Assembly: GCF_002217355.1 (NCBI RefSeq)
Contig: NZ_MUHA01000005.1
Location: 10,612-74,611 of the forward strand
Reading direction: 5' to 3'
DNA from: Flavobacterium oncorhynchi
Lineage (GTDB): Bacteria; Bacteroidota; Bacteroidia; Flavobacteriales; Flavobacteriaceae
DNA: 64,000 nucleotides
Of this stretch, positions 10,146 through 19,283 are shown piece after piece. The notes beneath the pieces were generated by a model. The model was not told where the DNA came from and searched no databases. It was given only the letters and a program-made list of their open reading frames with translations. Within the stretch, counting starts at the first letter, position 1. The number at the start of each line of letters is the position of its first letter. Made by a program: the position numbers and the translations under genes.

Positions 10146-10332
10146 AAATTCAGATAAGTTTTTTTATTATTGATAAAGATTCTCCTAATAAAAATGGAGC
10201 AATTTTATTCCGTATTTCGGGATAACAAATATGTGAACAAATTTCTGTAAAAAAAAATATTTTGGGGTCTAATTTTATAAAAAAATGTTGTAAGGACGTT
10301 TTTGAAAGTTAATTTTTTTTAATCTGTAAATA
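10146..10332. other. dnaA upstream region, weak oriC candidate
   Basis: An AT-rich 187-base gap between divergent dnaA and the thioesterase gene, with A and T runs. It holds only one near-match to a DnaA box. An origin is possible because many bacteria have oriC beside dnaA, but clustered boxes are absent here, so this is speculative. Confidence 0.25.
10232..10240 (-). promoter_or_regulatory. possible DnaA box
   Basis: TTGTTCACA on the minus strand differs at one position from TTATNCACA. It is a single isolated copy about 90 bases upstream of the dnaA ATG, so it could serve autoregulation or be chance. Confidence 0.3.
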
Positions 10333-10737
10333 ATGAAAAATCATCAAACGCAAGTGCGTGTTCGTTACTCTGAAACTGACCAAATGGGGGTTGTTTATCA
10401 CGGAAATTATGTGCCTTATTTTGAAATTGGACGCGTCGAATGGCTTAGAAATAAAGGGATTTCGTATGCTAGCATGGAAGAAAGCGGAATTGGACTGCCA
10501 ATTGTTTCGATGCAGATTAATTACAAAAAATCGGCACGTTATGATGAGCTTTTAACAATTCATACCACCTTCAAAAGTCAGTCTTCTGTTAAGATTGAAT
10601 TCGACTGCGCAATTTATAATGAGTCAAATGAGTTATTAACAACAGCAGTGTTTATTTTAGTATTTATTTCGTTAAAATCGGGTCGTCCGACTGCACCTCC
10701 AAATTACATTTTAGAATTATTTAAAACACTTGAATAA
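10333..10737 (+). CDS. acyl-CoA thioesterase, YbgC/4-HBT hot-dog family
   Basis: A hot-dog-fold thioesterase of the 4-hydroxybenzoyl-CoA group. The N-terminal RVRYSETDQMGVVYHGNY contains the catalytic Asp and the family YHGNY stretch. Length 134 aa is typical. It is divergent from dnaA. The substrate cannot be told from sequence; no Tol-Pal genes are adjacent to link it to the YbgC role. Confidence 0.9.
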   Translation: MKNHQTQVRVRYSETDQMGVVYHGNYVPYFEIGRVEWLRNKGISYASMEESGIGLPIVSMQINYKKSARYDELLTIHTTFKSQSSVKIEFDCAIYNESNELLTTAVFILVFISLKSGRPTAPPNYILELFKTLE

Positions 10738-10768
10738 TTGTTAAAATGAGATGTGTTTTAATGTTAAT

Positions 10769-11401
10769 TTATATAATTTTAATATCGATTTCAAACATTA
10801 AATCAAAAATGTCGAATACTGATTCGGCATTTTTTTTTCGCGTTTTTGTGATTATTTTGCCAATTGGAAGTCCAGAATCTTCATCCATTTCCATTTCTTG
10901 AGAAGTAATTTCGAGTTTTTTTTCTTTTATAACCCGCATTACTTTATTCATGTTTTTATAATCGAACGAAATTAAAAAATGAACGTCAATTGTTTTTTCA
11001 ACAATTTCACAAACTTCTAATGTCATTTGCGCCGTTGTTCGATAAGCAGCTATTAAACCGCCAACGCCTAATTTAGTACCTCCAAAAATACGAACCACAA
11101 CTATAAGAACGTTTGTTACACCAAAAGATTGTATTTGTCCATAAATTGGCGCTCCAGCCGTGTTGCTCGGTTCGCCATCATCATTTGCTCGGTAGGAAAT
11201 TTTTGGAGCTGTGCCCAATTGATATGCATAGCAGTAATGTACAGCATGCGGATGAAGTTTTCTTAAATTCTCAATTATTGGTTTTACTTCTTCCTCATTT
11301 TCTATAGGAAAAGCGTAACCAAAGAATTTGCTTCCTTTTTCTTTAAAAAGTACTTCTTCAGATTCAATTGCTATGGTTTGATAAGTATCGCTGTATTCCA
11401 A
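10769..11401 (-). CDS. YigZ/IMPACT family protein
   Basis: The IMPACT N-terminal domain is clear (ANDDGEPSNTAGAPI, VVVRIFGGTKLGVGGLI), followed by a short C-terminal ferredoxin-like part. I choose the TTG at 11401 (EYSDTYQTIAIESEEVLFKE). The frame stays open to a GTG at 11431 inside a long inverted repeat, which is an unlikely place for a start. Biochemical function of YigZ is not established; the fold is linked to ribosome or translation regulation. Confidence 0.87.
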   Translation of the reverse strand: MEYSDTYQTIAIESEEVLFKEKGSKFFGYAFPIENEEEVKPIIENLRKLHPHAVHYCYAYQLGTAPKISYRANDDGEPSNTAGAPIYGQIQSFGVTNVLIVVVRIFGGTKLGVGGLIAAYRTTAQMTLEVCEIVEKTIDVHFLISFDYKNMNKVMRVIKEKKLEITSQEMEMDEDSGLPIGKIITKTRKKNAESVFDIFDLMFEIDIKII

Positions 11402-11426
11402 AATTAAAATTCTAAATTGAGTTTTT

Positions 11427-11500
11427 GCCACGAATTACACAAATTTTCGTGAATTTTATTTAATCCAATTTTATTAGTGAAAATTTGTGTAATTCGTGGC
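11427..11500. repeat. 22-bp perfect inverted repeat, CACGAATTACAC family
   Basis: The left arm (11427-11448, starting GCCACGAATTACACAAATT) and right arm (11479-11500) are exact reverse complements around a 30-base loop. It lies directly upstream of the YigZ start. The same core recurs at 39714-39740 and 47630-47660 as CACGAATT units, so this is a dispersed intergenic repeat. Confidence 0.85.
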
Positions 11501-11547
11501 GGTGTTTTTTAATCCTTTTAGTCACATTAATTGGTGACTAAGTATTT

Positions 11548-12150
11548 TTATAGTATCCCTTTGTTATATAAATCGACAACATCTTCTTGGCCAACTTGTA
11601 AATTCCAAACATGAAAACCTAATGTTGCTGCACTATCAGTATTCTCTTTTTTGTCATCAACAAATAACGTTTGTTCAGGAATTAAATTATGATCGTCAAT
11701 TAAATGCTGAAATGAATTTGCATTTGGTTTTCGTTTTCTGATCTCGAATGAAAAATGAACTTTTTCAAAACAATTGTAAAAATCAGTATAAAATGGTACG
11801 CCGCTTTTTTTCTCGAAAGTCGCAATATGAATAGAATCAGTATTGCTTAATAAAAACAAACGATACTTTTTTGAAAGCTCTTTTAAGAAGTCTAGTCGAT
11901 ATGAAGGGAAATCAGCCAAAACGGCATTCCAAGCTTCTAGAATTTCTTCAATGCTTGCATTTGGAAGCTGTTTTTGAAATCCGCCAATAAAATCATCGTA
12001 TGAAATATCTCCAGTTTCAAATAATAGATTCAAACGATCAAGATCAGCATTCCATTCTTTTAATCCTAATTTCTGTAATCCCGAAATAGTTCCTTGTTTG
12101 TCTAGATTGATAAAAATATCACCAAAGTCAAAAATTATAGTATCAATCAT
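11548..12150 (-). CDS. HAD-superfamily hydrolase, YihX-like
   Basis: The N-terminal IIFDFGDIFINLD carries nucleophile D8, with Gly at the +2 position where many HAD phosphatases have Asp. This is normal for the YihX-like group. Motif II is LLSNTD and motif IV is LFVDDKKEN. Length is 200 aa. Its start overlaps the ribD stop by 8 bases, so translational coupling with ribD is likely. It may supply a phosphatase step in riboflavin synthesis, but that is inference from position only. Confidence 0.85.
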   Translation of the reverse strand: MIDTIIFDFGDIFINLDKQGTISGLQKLGLKEWNADLDRLNLLFETGDISYDDFIGGFQKQLPNASIEEILEAWNAVLADFPSYRLDFLKELSKKYRLFLLSNTDSIHIATFEKKSGVPFYTDFYNCFEKVHFSFEIRKRKPNANSFQHLIDDHNLIPEQTLFVDDKKENTDSAATLGFHVWNLQVGQEDVVDLYNKGIL

Positions 12151-13192
12151 GATTTCTTACATATATTAATTCGTCGTTCTGAATATAAGTTTTTGCTTCA
12201 TTCTTCCTTTTAAGTTCTGGCGCTTTCGTACCTTTTTCAAACGTATTCTGTCCAATAAAAATTCTAGCCTCGTCCCAAATGTTTTTATCAATAAAAGATT
12301 GCAGTGTTTGTTTCCCGCCTTCAATAATTATGGATTGAATTTGATGCTGATGTAAAACCGATAAAATATTCTCAATCGTATTTTTATTAAACACTATTGT
12401 TTCATAAATCGTATTTTCAGTCGAAATATTATTTTCTGATTTTGTTAGAACAATAGTTTTTACATTATTATCAAAAACAAAACTGTCTTTTGAAATTCGG
12501 TTGTTTTGGTCTAAAACTACGCGAACAGGATTGTTCCCAGACCAATCTCTAACATTTAATTTAGGATTGTCATCAATAACAGTTTGTGTGCCAACTAGAA
12601 TTGCCTGTTCTTCACTGCGCCATTTGTGAACTAATTGACGAGAAAATGTATTAGTAATCCAAACCGGTTTGCGTTCCTGATTAGTTTCTTTTTCAGGAGC
12701 TAGATAACCGTCCAGGCTTTCGGCCCATTTTAGTACAATATAAGGTCTCTTTTTTTGATGAAAAGTAAAAAAGCGTTTGTTGAGTTCGTTACATTCGTCT
12801 TCCAAAACACCTACTACCACATTAGCGCCCGCCTCAACAAGTTTTCTGATTCCGTTTCCGGCTACTTTTTCATTTGGATCAACAGTTCCTACAACAACAT
12901 TCGGAATTTTATTTTCAATAATTAAATCACAACACGGAGGTGTTTTTCCAAAATGACTGCAAGGTTCTAAACTAACATAAATTGTAGCTTTCTTTAAAAG
13001 CGATTTGTCTTTTACAGAACGTACTGCATTTACTTCGGCATGTGGTTCGCCGGCTTTTTTGTGCCAGCCTTCTCCAATAATTGTATTATTATAAACAATT
13101 ACACTTCCAACCATTGGGTTTGGATACGTTGTTCCGAGGCCATTTTTGGCTAGTTCAATGCAGCGTCTTATGTATTTTTCATGTATATTCAC
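12143..13192 (-). CDS. ribD: bifunctional riboflavin deaminase/reductase RibD
   Basis: Carries the second and third steps of riboflavin synthesis. The N-terminal deaminase has the zinc motifs PHAEVNA and EPCSHFGKTPPC. The C-terminal half is the reductase (VLKWAESLDG, IIEGGKQTLQSF). I start it at the GTG at 13192 (reading NIHEKYIRRCIELAKNGLG), giving 349 aa. The frame is open 21 codons further up, but that stretch covers the promoter element TACTTTTG and is not family-like. Other rib genes are not in view. Confidence 0.94.
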   Translation of the reverse strand: MNIHEKYIRRCIELAKNGLGTTYPNPMVGSVIVYNNTIIGEGWHKKAGEPHAEVNAVRSVKDKSLLKKATIYVSLEPCSHFGKTPPCCDLIIENKIPNVVVGTVDPNEKVAGNGIRKLVEAGANVVVGVLEDECNELNKRFFTFHQKKRPYIVLKWAESLDGYLAPEKETNQERKPVWITNTFSRQLVHKWRSEEQAILVGTQTVIDDNPKLNVRDWSGNNPVRVVLDQNNRISKDSFVFDNNVKTIVLTKSENNISTENTIYETIVFNKNTIENILSVLHQHQIQSIIIEGGKQTLQSFIDKNIWDEARIFIGQNTFEKGTKAPELKRKNEAKTYIQNDELIYVRNHD

Positions 13193-13196
13193 CCTG

Positions 13197-13204
13197 CAAA
13201 AGTA
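13197..13204 (-). promoter_or_regulatory. promoter -7 element for ribD, leaderless
   Basis: TACTTTTG on the minus strand matches TAnnTTTG. Only four bases separate it from the GTG start, so transcription should begin at or next to the initiation codon. Confidence 0.6.
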
Positions 13205-13300
13205 GTTATTTTTGAGTTTAGTCTCAATAATGGTTCGGATTCGATTAATGATCAAAAAAACTATTTTACATTTACAATAGGATTGAATAATATAAGGAAA

Positions 13301-13786
13301 ATGAATAATTGGATTATAAGAAAAATTGAAAATAAAGACAATCAGTCGGTTGCGAAATTAATAAGATCTGTTTTTGATGAAATGGAAATTCCAAAAGTGG
13401 GTACCGCATACGAAGATCCCTATTTGGATTTAATGTTTGAAGAATACAGTAAACCAAATTCGGTTTATTTTGTAGTTGAAAACGATGGTAAAATTTTAGG
13501 TTGTGCGGGAATTGCTCCATTAGAAAACAGCGATCCGAAGATTTGTGAATTGCAAAAGATGTATTTTTTGCCTGAAACACGTGGTTTAGGAATAGGAAGT
13601 ATAATGATGGAGAAATGTTTAGAGCAGGCAAGAAATTTTGGCTTTGAAAAATGTTATATCGAAACAATGCCTTTTATGCACGCCGCTCAAAAATTATATA
13701 AAAAATCAGGTTTTGAATATTTAGATGCTCCATTGGGTTCTACTGGGCACGATTCTTGCCCTGTATGGATGTTGAAAAAATTATAA
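13301..13786 (+). CDS. GNAT family N-acetyltransferase
   Basis: A single GNAT domain. The acetyl-CoA loop is LPETRGLGIGSIMMEKCLEQA, followed by IETMPFMHAAQKLYKKSGFEYLD, all typical. The start is the ATG preceded by AAGGA, giving 161 aa. The open frame extends upstream to 13181, but that overlaps the ribD promoter. Substrate unknown. The next gene follows after 4 bases. Confidence 0.88.
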   Translation: MNNWIIRKIENKDNQSVAKLIRSVFDEMEIPKVGTAYEDPYLDLMFEEYSKPNSVYFVVENDGKILGCAGIAPLENSDPKICELQKMYFLPETRGLGIGSIMMEKCLEQARNFGFEKCYIETMPFMHAAQKLYKKSGFEYLDAPLGSTGHDSCPVWMLKKL

Positions 13787-13790
13787 GTTT

Positions 13791-14597
13791 ATGAAAAAAA
13801 GTGTTTTTGGTTTTCTTTTGATTTCAATTTTATTTTCTTGTAAAGATGCTAAAGAAGCAAAGTCAGTAAAGAATAACGTAATTGCAAAAGACTCTGTAAT
13901 TACTACTGACGAAAGTAAAATTACCGCATCAGAAGACGAATTTAAAAATGAATTTAATATTCTGATACCACAAAACTATCGAACTTATGATAATCAAAAT
14001 CCTGTAACAGCTTTAAATAATAAATGGATTGAGTTGTATCAGGAAAATGATGAGTATTTTTTAGGGAAATCTAATTTTAAAATTGAAAAAGGATACAGCG
14101 AATGTTCAGGTGATTCTCTTCTTTCAATTTTGCCTAAAAAGAAAGTTTTGCTATTGATGGATTATCCTGAATTGAAAATAGGAAAAGTAAAATCAATAAA
14201 AATTGAAGAGGATAAAATCTGGCCAAAAGAAAAGTTGAGTTTTACTTTTGGTAATCTTAATTACACTTTACGTGGAGAAGGAAAAGTTCTTTCAGAAGAA
14301 CAAGTAAGTACTGATGATGATAAAATAGAGATTTTTAAGAAAGTAGAGGATTATAAACTGTATTTAACCGTTGGTAATAATCCAGAAAAACTGCTGTTGA
14401 CCGAAATGTCGTTTAATGACACCTTTGTAGAGTTGCTTTTTGCAGGGGATATTGACGGAGATGGAAAACTTGATTTTGTTTTTGGGGCAAATAGAAATTA
14501 CGAAGAAGAACGAGTAATTTTGTTTCTTTCTTCAAAAGCTGAAAACGGAGATTCAGTGAAGAAAGTTTCGGAAATAGCAGTGCAGTTTGACTGCTAA
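13791..14597 (+). CDS. predicted lipoprotein with FG-GAP-like calcium motif
   Basis: It begins with a lipoprotein signal and a lipobox ending in Cys (FLLISILFSC, Cys about 17). The body is not a family I can name. Near the C-terminus GDIDGDGKLDFVFG resembles a calcium-binding FG-GAP or VCBS-type loop. Length is 268 aa. It lies 4 bases after the GNAT gene. Likely exposed in the periplasm or on the outer membrane. Confidence 0.75.
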   Translation: MKKSVFGFLLISILFSCKDAKEAKSVKNNVIAKDSVITTDESKITASEDEFKNEFNILIPQNYRTYDNQNPVTALNNKWIELYQENDEYFLGKSNFKIEKGYSECSGDSLLSILPKKKVLLLMDYPELKIGKVKSIKIEEDKIWPKEKLSFTFGNLNYTLRGEGKVLSEEQVSTDDDKIEIFKKVEDYKLYLTVGNNPEKLLLTEMSFNDTFVELLFAGDIDGDGKLDFVFGANRNYEEERVILFLSSKAENGDSVKKVSEIAVQFDC

Positions 14598-14631
14598 TTA
14601 AAAAGATTATCTAATAACAGGAGATATAAAA

Positions 14632-15486
14632 ATGAAAATTAAACAATACCGGACTCAATTTATAAAAGAATTATCACCTTTTTATGATGCATACGAAGCG
14701 GAGAGTTTTTTCTATTTGATTTTAGAAGATAAACATAAATTAAGACAAATAGATTTGGCATTAAATCATGATTTGACTTTTAGTGAAGCTGATTTTATAG
14801 TATGGAATTCGATATTGGAAGAATTAAAAAAAGAAGTTCCAATTCAGTATTTACTCGGGAAAACGCATTTTTACGGCTTAGAGTTTGAAGTAAATGAAAA
14901 TGTATTGATTCCAAGACCAGAAACCGAAGAATTGGTCGAATGGGTTATCAACGAGAATAAAGCCATTGATAAAAAGAAGAAAATTAAAATTCTTGATATA
15001 GGAACGGGAAGCGGTTGTATTGCTATTTCACTGGCTAAAAATTTACCAAATGCAGAAGTTTACGCAATCGATGTTTCGAAAAAAGCACTTGAAACAGCGA
15101 AGAGAAATGCAATAAGCAATAAAGTTGAAATAATTTTTATGCTTAAGAATGTTCTGGAATTAGAAATTTTGAAATCAAATTATGATATAATTGTTTCCAA
15201 TCCGCCTTACGTCCGTAATTTAGAAAAAGAAGAAATCAAGAAAAATGTTCTGGATTATGAGCCGCATTTGGCGCTTTTTGTTGAGGATAACGATGCGTTG
15301 ATTTTTTATAGAAAAATTGCTGATTTAGCAAAAAAGAATCTTTTAGAAAATGGTCAGCTGTATTTTGAAATTAACCAATATCTTGGAAAAGAAATGGCGG
15401 GCTTACTGGAGGAAATGAATTTTAAAAGTATCGAATTGCGAAAAGATATTTATGATAATGATCGAATGATTAAAGGCAATATTTAA
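14632..15486 (+). CDS. prmC: release factor glutamine methyltransferase PrmC
   Basis: Methylates the Gln of the GGQ motif in RF1 and RF2. An N-terminal helical domain is followed by RPETEELVEW (95-104), SAM motif I LDIGTGSG (121-128) and the catalytic NPPY (190-193). Length 284 aa is normal. It converges with the ABC permease gene downstream. Confidence 0.95.
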   Translation: MKIKQYRTQFIKELSPFYDAYEAESFFYLILEDKHKLRQIDLALNHDLTFSEADFIVWNSILEELKKEVPIQYLLGKTHFYGLEFEVNENVLIPRPETEELVEWVINENKAIDKKKKIKILDIGTGSGCIAISLAKNLPNAEVYAIDVSKKALETAKRNAISNKVEIIFMLKNVLELEILKSNYDIIVSNPPYVRNLEKEEIKKNVLDYEPHLALFVEDNDALIFYRKIADLAKKNLLENGQLYFEINQYLGKEMAGLLEEMNFKSIELRKDIYDNDRMIKGNI

Positions 15487-15540
15487 GTGTTCAGTAAATA
15501 GAACGTTTTAATGAATCCTCATTGAACTGAATACCTAAAT

Positions 15541-16782
15541 TTATTCGTATCGAAGTGCTTCAATTGGATCTAGTTTTGAAGCTTTGATTGCAGGATATAA
15601 TCCAGAAACAATTGCAACCATAAAACTGGTTGCAAACGCAGCAAAAATTGCCATCCACGGAATTACAAATGCAAAACTCATAGCGGCAGCAAAAGCAAAA
15701 CCTACCAAGATTCCTAAAACAATACCAACCAAACCGCCAATTTGTCCTATTAATAAGGTTTCAATAAAAAATTGAACCGAAATAGTAACTTTTGTTGCGC
15801 CCAGCGCTTTTCTAACCCCAATTTCACGAGTACGTTCAGTTACAGATACAATCATAATATTCATCAAAGCGATTGATGAACCTAGAATAGTAATGATGCT
15901 TATAATCCACGAAGCCCATCCTAAATATTTGGTGATTCCAAGAATTCTATTAATTAAATCATCGCTGCGTCCAATCCCAAAATTATTATCTTTAACCGGG
16001 CTTAATTTGCGAACTCTGCGCATAACACTTGTTGCATCATCAACAGCTTGATCTAAAAGCTCTTTTTTAGAAACCATTACACTCATCGTGTAATTAATAT
16101 TGGGGGCAGTAAATAAAGATCGCGCCACCTGAATAGGAATTAAAACGCGTAAATCCTGACTGTTTCCAAAAGTAGATCCTTTTTCTTTTAAAACTCCAAT
16201 TACTTTAAAACGAGCGCCTCGAATAGAAATAACTTTGTCAATAGGGTTAACATCTTTCAGTAAGCCTTTTTCAAAATCAGAACCAACTATGCAGGTGTAA
16301 GTGTTATTGTCAATGTCAAATTGATTAAATGATCTGCCTAAAGTTGTCTCTAAACCAGAATTAGAAATATAATGTTCATCGACTCCAATGATCGAAATTT
16401 CAGGATCAGTTTTAGTGTCTAGAAATTTTACCTCCGCTTTTGATGTGGCAGTAAACGAAAGAGAAGTTTCGGTAAAAGGATATTTGTATTTGTTTTTGAA
16501 GGCAACAGCTTCTGGATAGGAAATAATAGGATTAATAACTTCACGTTCGTTTCCGCCGCGATTTCGAACTGTATTTGCATACTGTTTGATGTTGAATGTG
16601 TTAGCTCCCATTGAAGCAAAATTGGTCGAAACAGTATTCTCGAGTGCCGTTACAACAGTAAGAATTCCAACTAATGCTGTGATTCCGATAGCAATAATTA
16701 ATACAGTAAGAATGGTTCGCAATAATTGTGTTTTGATAGAACCAAAAGCAATTCGGATATTTTCTTTAAATAATTTTAGCAT
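15541..16782 (-). CDS. MacB/FtsX-type ABC transporter permease
   Basis: Four membrane segments with a large periplasmic domain between the first and second (about 45-285), as in MacB-like permeases. The N-terminal LLRTILTVLIIAIGI and the C-terminal TRARTREIGVRKALGA-type segment (ERTREIGVRKALGATK) are diagnostic. It has no ATPase domain and none is adjacent. Length is 413 aa from the second of two consecutive ATG codons. It may export lipoproteins, peptides or drugs; the substrate cannot be assigned. Confidence 0.88.
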   Translation of the reverse strand: MLKLFKENIRIAFGSIKTQLLRTILTVLIIAIGITALVGILTVVTALENTVSTNFASMGANTFNIKQYANTVRNRGGNEREVINPIISYPEAVAFKNKYKYPFTETSLSFTATSKAEVKFLDTKTDPEISIIGVDEHYISNSGLETTLGRSFNQFDIDNNTYTCIVGSDFEKGLLKDVNPIDKVISIRGARFKVIGVLKEKGSTFGNSQDLRVLIPIQVARSLFTAPNINYTMSVMVSKKELLDQAVDDATSVMRRVRKLSPVKDNNFGIGRSDDLINRILGITKYLGWASWIISIITILGSSIALMNIMIVSVTERTREIGVRKALGATKVTISVQFFIETLLIGQIGGLVGIVLGILVGFAFAAAMSFAFVIPWMAIFAAFATSFMVAIVSGLYPAIKASKLDPIEALRYE

Positions 16783-17025
16783 CATGACCAATTTGTCACG
16801 AAAATACGGTTTTTGTTACAAGTTTGTTTTCGAACACGTATTATTTATTTTAAAAAGTAAGATATTTGCAAACTTAATTAAGTCGAAAGTTGGAAAGTCA
16901 TAAAGTCGAAAGACTAAAGAGCCAACAATCTAAAAAAAATCTAGAAATAAATTAATTTTAAAGGTTTATGATTTTAGTTCTCAAAGAAGTCTAAAATCTA
17001 AAATCTACAATCTAAAATAAAAAAG

Positions 17026-18453
17026 ATGGCTTCAAAACCAAGCATTCCGCAAGGAACAAGAGATTTTTCGCCTGCAGAGGTGTCAAAACGTCAATATATA
17101 ATTCAGACGATAAAAAATAATTTTGAAAAATTTGGTTTTCAGCCCATTGAAACACCTTCGTTCGAAAATTCAGATACCTTAATGGGGAAATATGGAGAAG
17201 AAGGGGATCGTTTGATTTTTAAAATATTAAATTCAGGGAATTTTTTCTTCAATAAAAATAAAATTGAATTACCAGAATCTATAGCGTCACTGCAAGTTAA
17301 TTCAGCAGAAACGATCGATCTTAATCAAAGAATCGAGCTGAATAAATTTACAGGAAAAATTTCTGAAAAAGCACTTCGTTACGATTTAACAGTTCCATTT
17401 GCAAGATACGTTGTACAGCATCAAAATGAAATTGAGTTTCCTTTTAAAAGATATCAAATTCAACCCGTTTGGAGAGCTGATCGTCCGCAAAGAGGACGTT
17501 ACAGAGAATTCTATCAATGTGATGCCGATGTTGTTGGCTCAAAGTCACTTTGGCAGGAAGTAGAATTGGTTCAATTATATGACACTGTTTTTACTTCTTT
17601 AGGATTAGAAGGTGTTACTATTAAAATTAACAACCGAAAAATATTATCAGGAATTGCCGAAGTTATTGGCGCTTCTGATAAATTGATAGATTTTACAGTT
17701 GCTCTGGATAAATTGGATAAAATTGGCGAAGACGGCGTAAAGAAAGAAATGATCGAAAAAGGTATTTCTGAAGAAGCGTTGGTAAAAGTACAGCCTCTTT
17801 TTAGCTTTACAGGAACATTTGCAGATAAAATTAAACAGTTATCAGAATTATTAGCGTCATCTGAAGAAGGTACAAAAGGAGTTGAGGAACTTAAATTTAT
17901 TTGTGACAATGTGGCAACTTTAGGTTTGTCTACAGCAATTTTGGACCTTGATGTGACACTTGCTCGTGGTTTAAATTATTATACCGGAGCTATTTTTGAA
18001 GTTGCAGCACCAAAAACAGTTTCAATGGGATCTATTGGAGGCGGTGGAAGATACGACGATTTGACGGGTATTTTTGGATTGAAAAATATGAGCGGTGTTG
18101 GAATTTCTTTTGGATTAGATAGGATTTATTTAGTTTTAGAAGAACTACAGTTGTTTCCAGAAACTGTTGCAGCTACTTCGAAAGCATTGTTTATCAATTA
18201 TGGAGACAATGAGGTTTTGTATGCTTCAAAAGCCATTCAGAAATTAAGAAAAGAAAATATAAAAGTAGAATTATACCCTGACAATGTAAAAGTGGGCAAG
18301 CAGTTTCAATACGCTGATAAACGTTTGATTCCATTTGCTGTAATTGCAGGAGATCAAGAAATCGCTTCAAATTCTTACGCACTTAAAAATTTAGTGACAG
18401 GAGAGCAGATTTCTGTTGACTTTGAAGGATTGAAAGCTGCTTTATTGGCATAA
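17026..18453 (+). CDS. hisS: histidyl-tRNA synthetase
   Basis: A class II synthetase that charges tRNA-His. Motif 1 region IPQGTRDF at the start, motif 2 [17 protein letters not shown], the His-specific ARGLNYYTG, motif 3 [16 protein letters not shown] and a C-terminal anticodon domain are all visible. At 475 aa it is about 50 residues longer than the E. coli enzyme, with an insertion between residues 60 and 115 that is usual in this lineage. The 240-base gap upstream holds short repeats of the form aaatctaaaatctacaatct. Confidence 0.97.
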   Translation: MASKPSIPQGTRDFSPAEVSKRQYIIQTIKNNFEKFGFQPIETPSFENSDTLMGKYGEEGDRLIFKILNSGNFFFNKNKIELPESIASLQVNSAETIDLNQRIELNKFTGKISEKALRYDLTVPFARYVVQHQNEIEFPFKRYQIQPVWRADRPQRGRYREFYQCDADVVGSKSLWQEVELVQLYDTVFTSLGLEGVTIKINNRKILSGIAEVIGASDKLIDFTVALDKLDKIGEDGVKKEMIEKGISEEALVKVQPLFSFTGTFADKIKQLSELLASSEEGTKGVEELKFICDNVATLGLSTAILDLDVTLARGLNYYTGAIFEVAAPKTVSMGSIGGGGRYDDLTGIFGLKNMSGVGISFGLDRIYLVLEELQLFPETVAATSKALFINYGDNEVLYASKAIQKLRKENIKVELYPDNVKVGKQFQYADKRLIPFAVIAGDQEIASNSYALKNLVTGEQISVDFEGLKAALLA

Positions 18454-18761
18454 GATTTTAACCGCAAAGTGCGCTAAGATTTAATTTTGCTTCACGCATA
18501 GAAAACACAAAGTTCGCAAAGCTAGATCAAAATAAAGCTTTGCGAGCTTTGTGTTTTTATAAAACCAGACTTTTAAAAAACTTAGCGTACTTTGCGGTTA
18601 TTTTGTAAAGTTTTTGTTTTGATTGAAAAATAAAAACGCACAAAGTTCTGAAAGTGATTGTGTTAATAAATCTCAGTCTTTATCTGCTTGTATCTTTTTA
18701 AAATTTGCCCGAAATAGTTGGTAGAAAAGAAAAAAAAGCCTTTAATTTGCGGACTTGAGTT
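18454..18761. repeat. CGCAAAG long inverted repeat between hisS and tRNA-Trp
   Basis: There is no gene here. From 18462 to 18600 lies a nested inverted repeat. Outer arms begin ACCGCAAAGTGCGCTAAG and close with CTTAGCGTACTTTGCGGT. Inner arms are AACACAAAGTTCGCAAAGCT and AGCTTTGCGAGCTTTGTGTT. The same words recur on the other side of the tRNA and near 39800, so this is a dispersed element. Confidence 0.75.
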
Positions 18762-18832
18762 ACGGGCGTAGTTCAAGGGTAGAATAGCGGTCTCCAAAAC
18801 CGTTGATGGGGGTTCGAATCCCTCCGCCCGTG
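18762..18832 (+). tRNA. tRNA-Trp (CCA anticodon)
   Basis: A full cloverleaf. Acceptor ACGGGCG pairs with CGCCCGT. The D stem is GTTC/GAAT. The anticodon stem GCGGT/ACCGT holds loop CTCCAAA with anticodon CCA, and the T arm contains TTCGAAT. The discriminator is G, followed by CA in the genome. Seventy-one bases, isolated from other RNA genes. Confidence 0.96.
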
Positions 18833-18990
18833 CAATATTTCTTATCGAAAAGGAAACAAGGATTTTATCTAAGATACTATCAAAAAAAGTTTGCAAAGCT
18901 AAATCAATACAAAGCTTTGCGAATTTTTTTTTTGAAGTCAAGAGTAAAAATCTTAGCGTTCTTTGCGGTAAATTTTTCTCAAAAAGCATA

Positions 18991-19030
18991 AAAAAAAGCT
19001 TCGTCTCTACTATAAGGCGAAGCTTTTTTT
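18991..19030 (+). terminator. Rho-independent terminator
   Basis: Stem GCTTCGTC with GGCGAAGC (one G-T pair), 10-base loop, A run before and T run after. Probably ends the tRNA-Trp transcript. Confidence 0.85.
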
Positions 19031-19228
19031 AATATAAGGTAAACTTGAATTAATAATTATTTATGAGGCCGAAGCCAACCCTTAAATTCAATTTTGATAG
19101 GTAATAATTTAGTTTCCAATTTTGAACTCAAATTTAGCATAAACTAAAACGTAATAGTCTTAAAATTATACTAAATTTTAATTTCCGAATTAGGTTTTTA
19201 AAACTCTCATAACTAATAAAGTGACAAT

Positions 19229-19260
19229 TTGACATTTTATAAGATTTGGCAGTACTTTTG
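19229..19260 (+). promoter_or_regulatory. promoter of grpE-dnaJ
   Basis: TTG at 19229-19231 and TACTTTTG at 19253-19260 with a 21-base spacer fit the flavobacterial TTG / TAnnTTTG promoter. The grpE ATG follows 23 bases later. No CIRCE or other heat-shock operator is visible. Confidence 0.65.
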
Positions 19261-19283
19261 CAATCCAACAGAAAGAATAAAAA

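Larger units (their letters stand above)
18833..19283. other. gap between tRNA-Trp and grpE
   Basis: No gene. It holds a half copy of the CGCAAAG repeat (18886-18975), a strong terminator and, at its end, the grpE promoter. The stretch between about 19031 and 19225 is AT-rich and I see nothing definite in it. Confidence 0.6.

Noticed and set aside
13181-13300. N-terminal extension of the GNAT protein
   Set aside because: It overlaps the ribD start and promoter, has no GNAT features, and a good ribosome-binding site precedes the ATG at 13301.
18462-18600. A CRISPR array or small RNA gene
   Set aside because: Units are inverted, not direct, with no regular spacers, and no cas genes are near.
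18762-18832. tRNA-Trp as an attachment site for an integrative element
   Set aside because: No integrase, no direct repeat of the tRNA 3' end downstream, and housekeeping genes on both sides.
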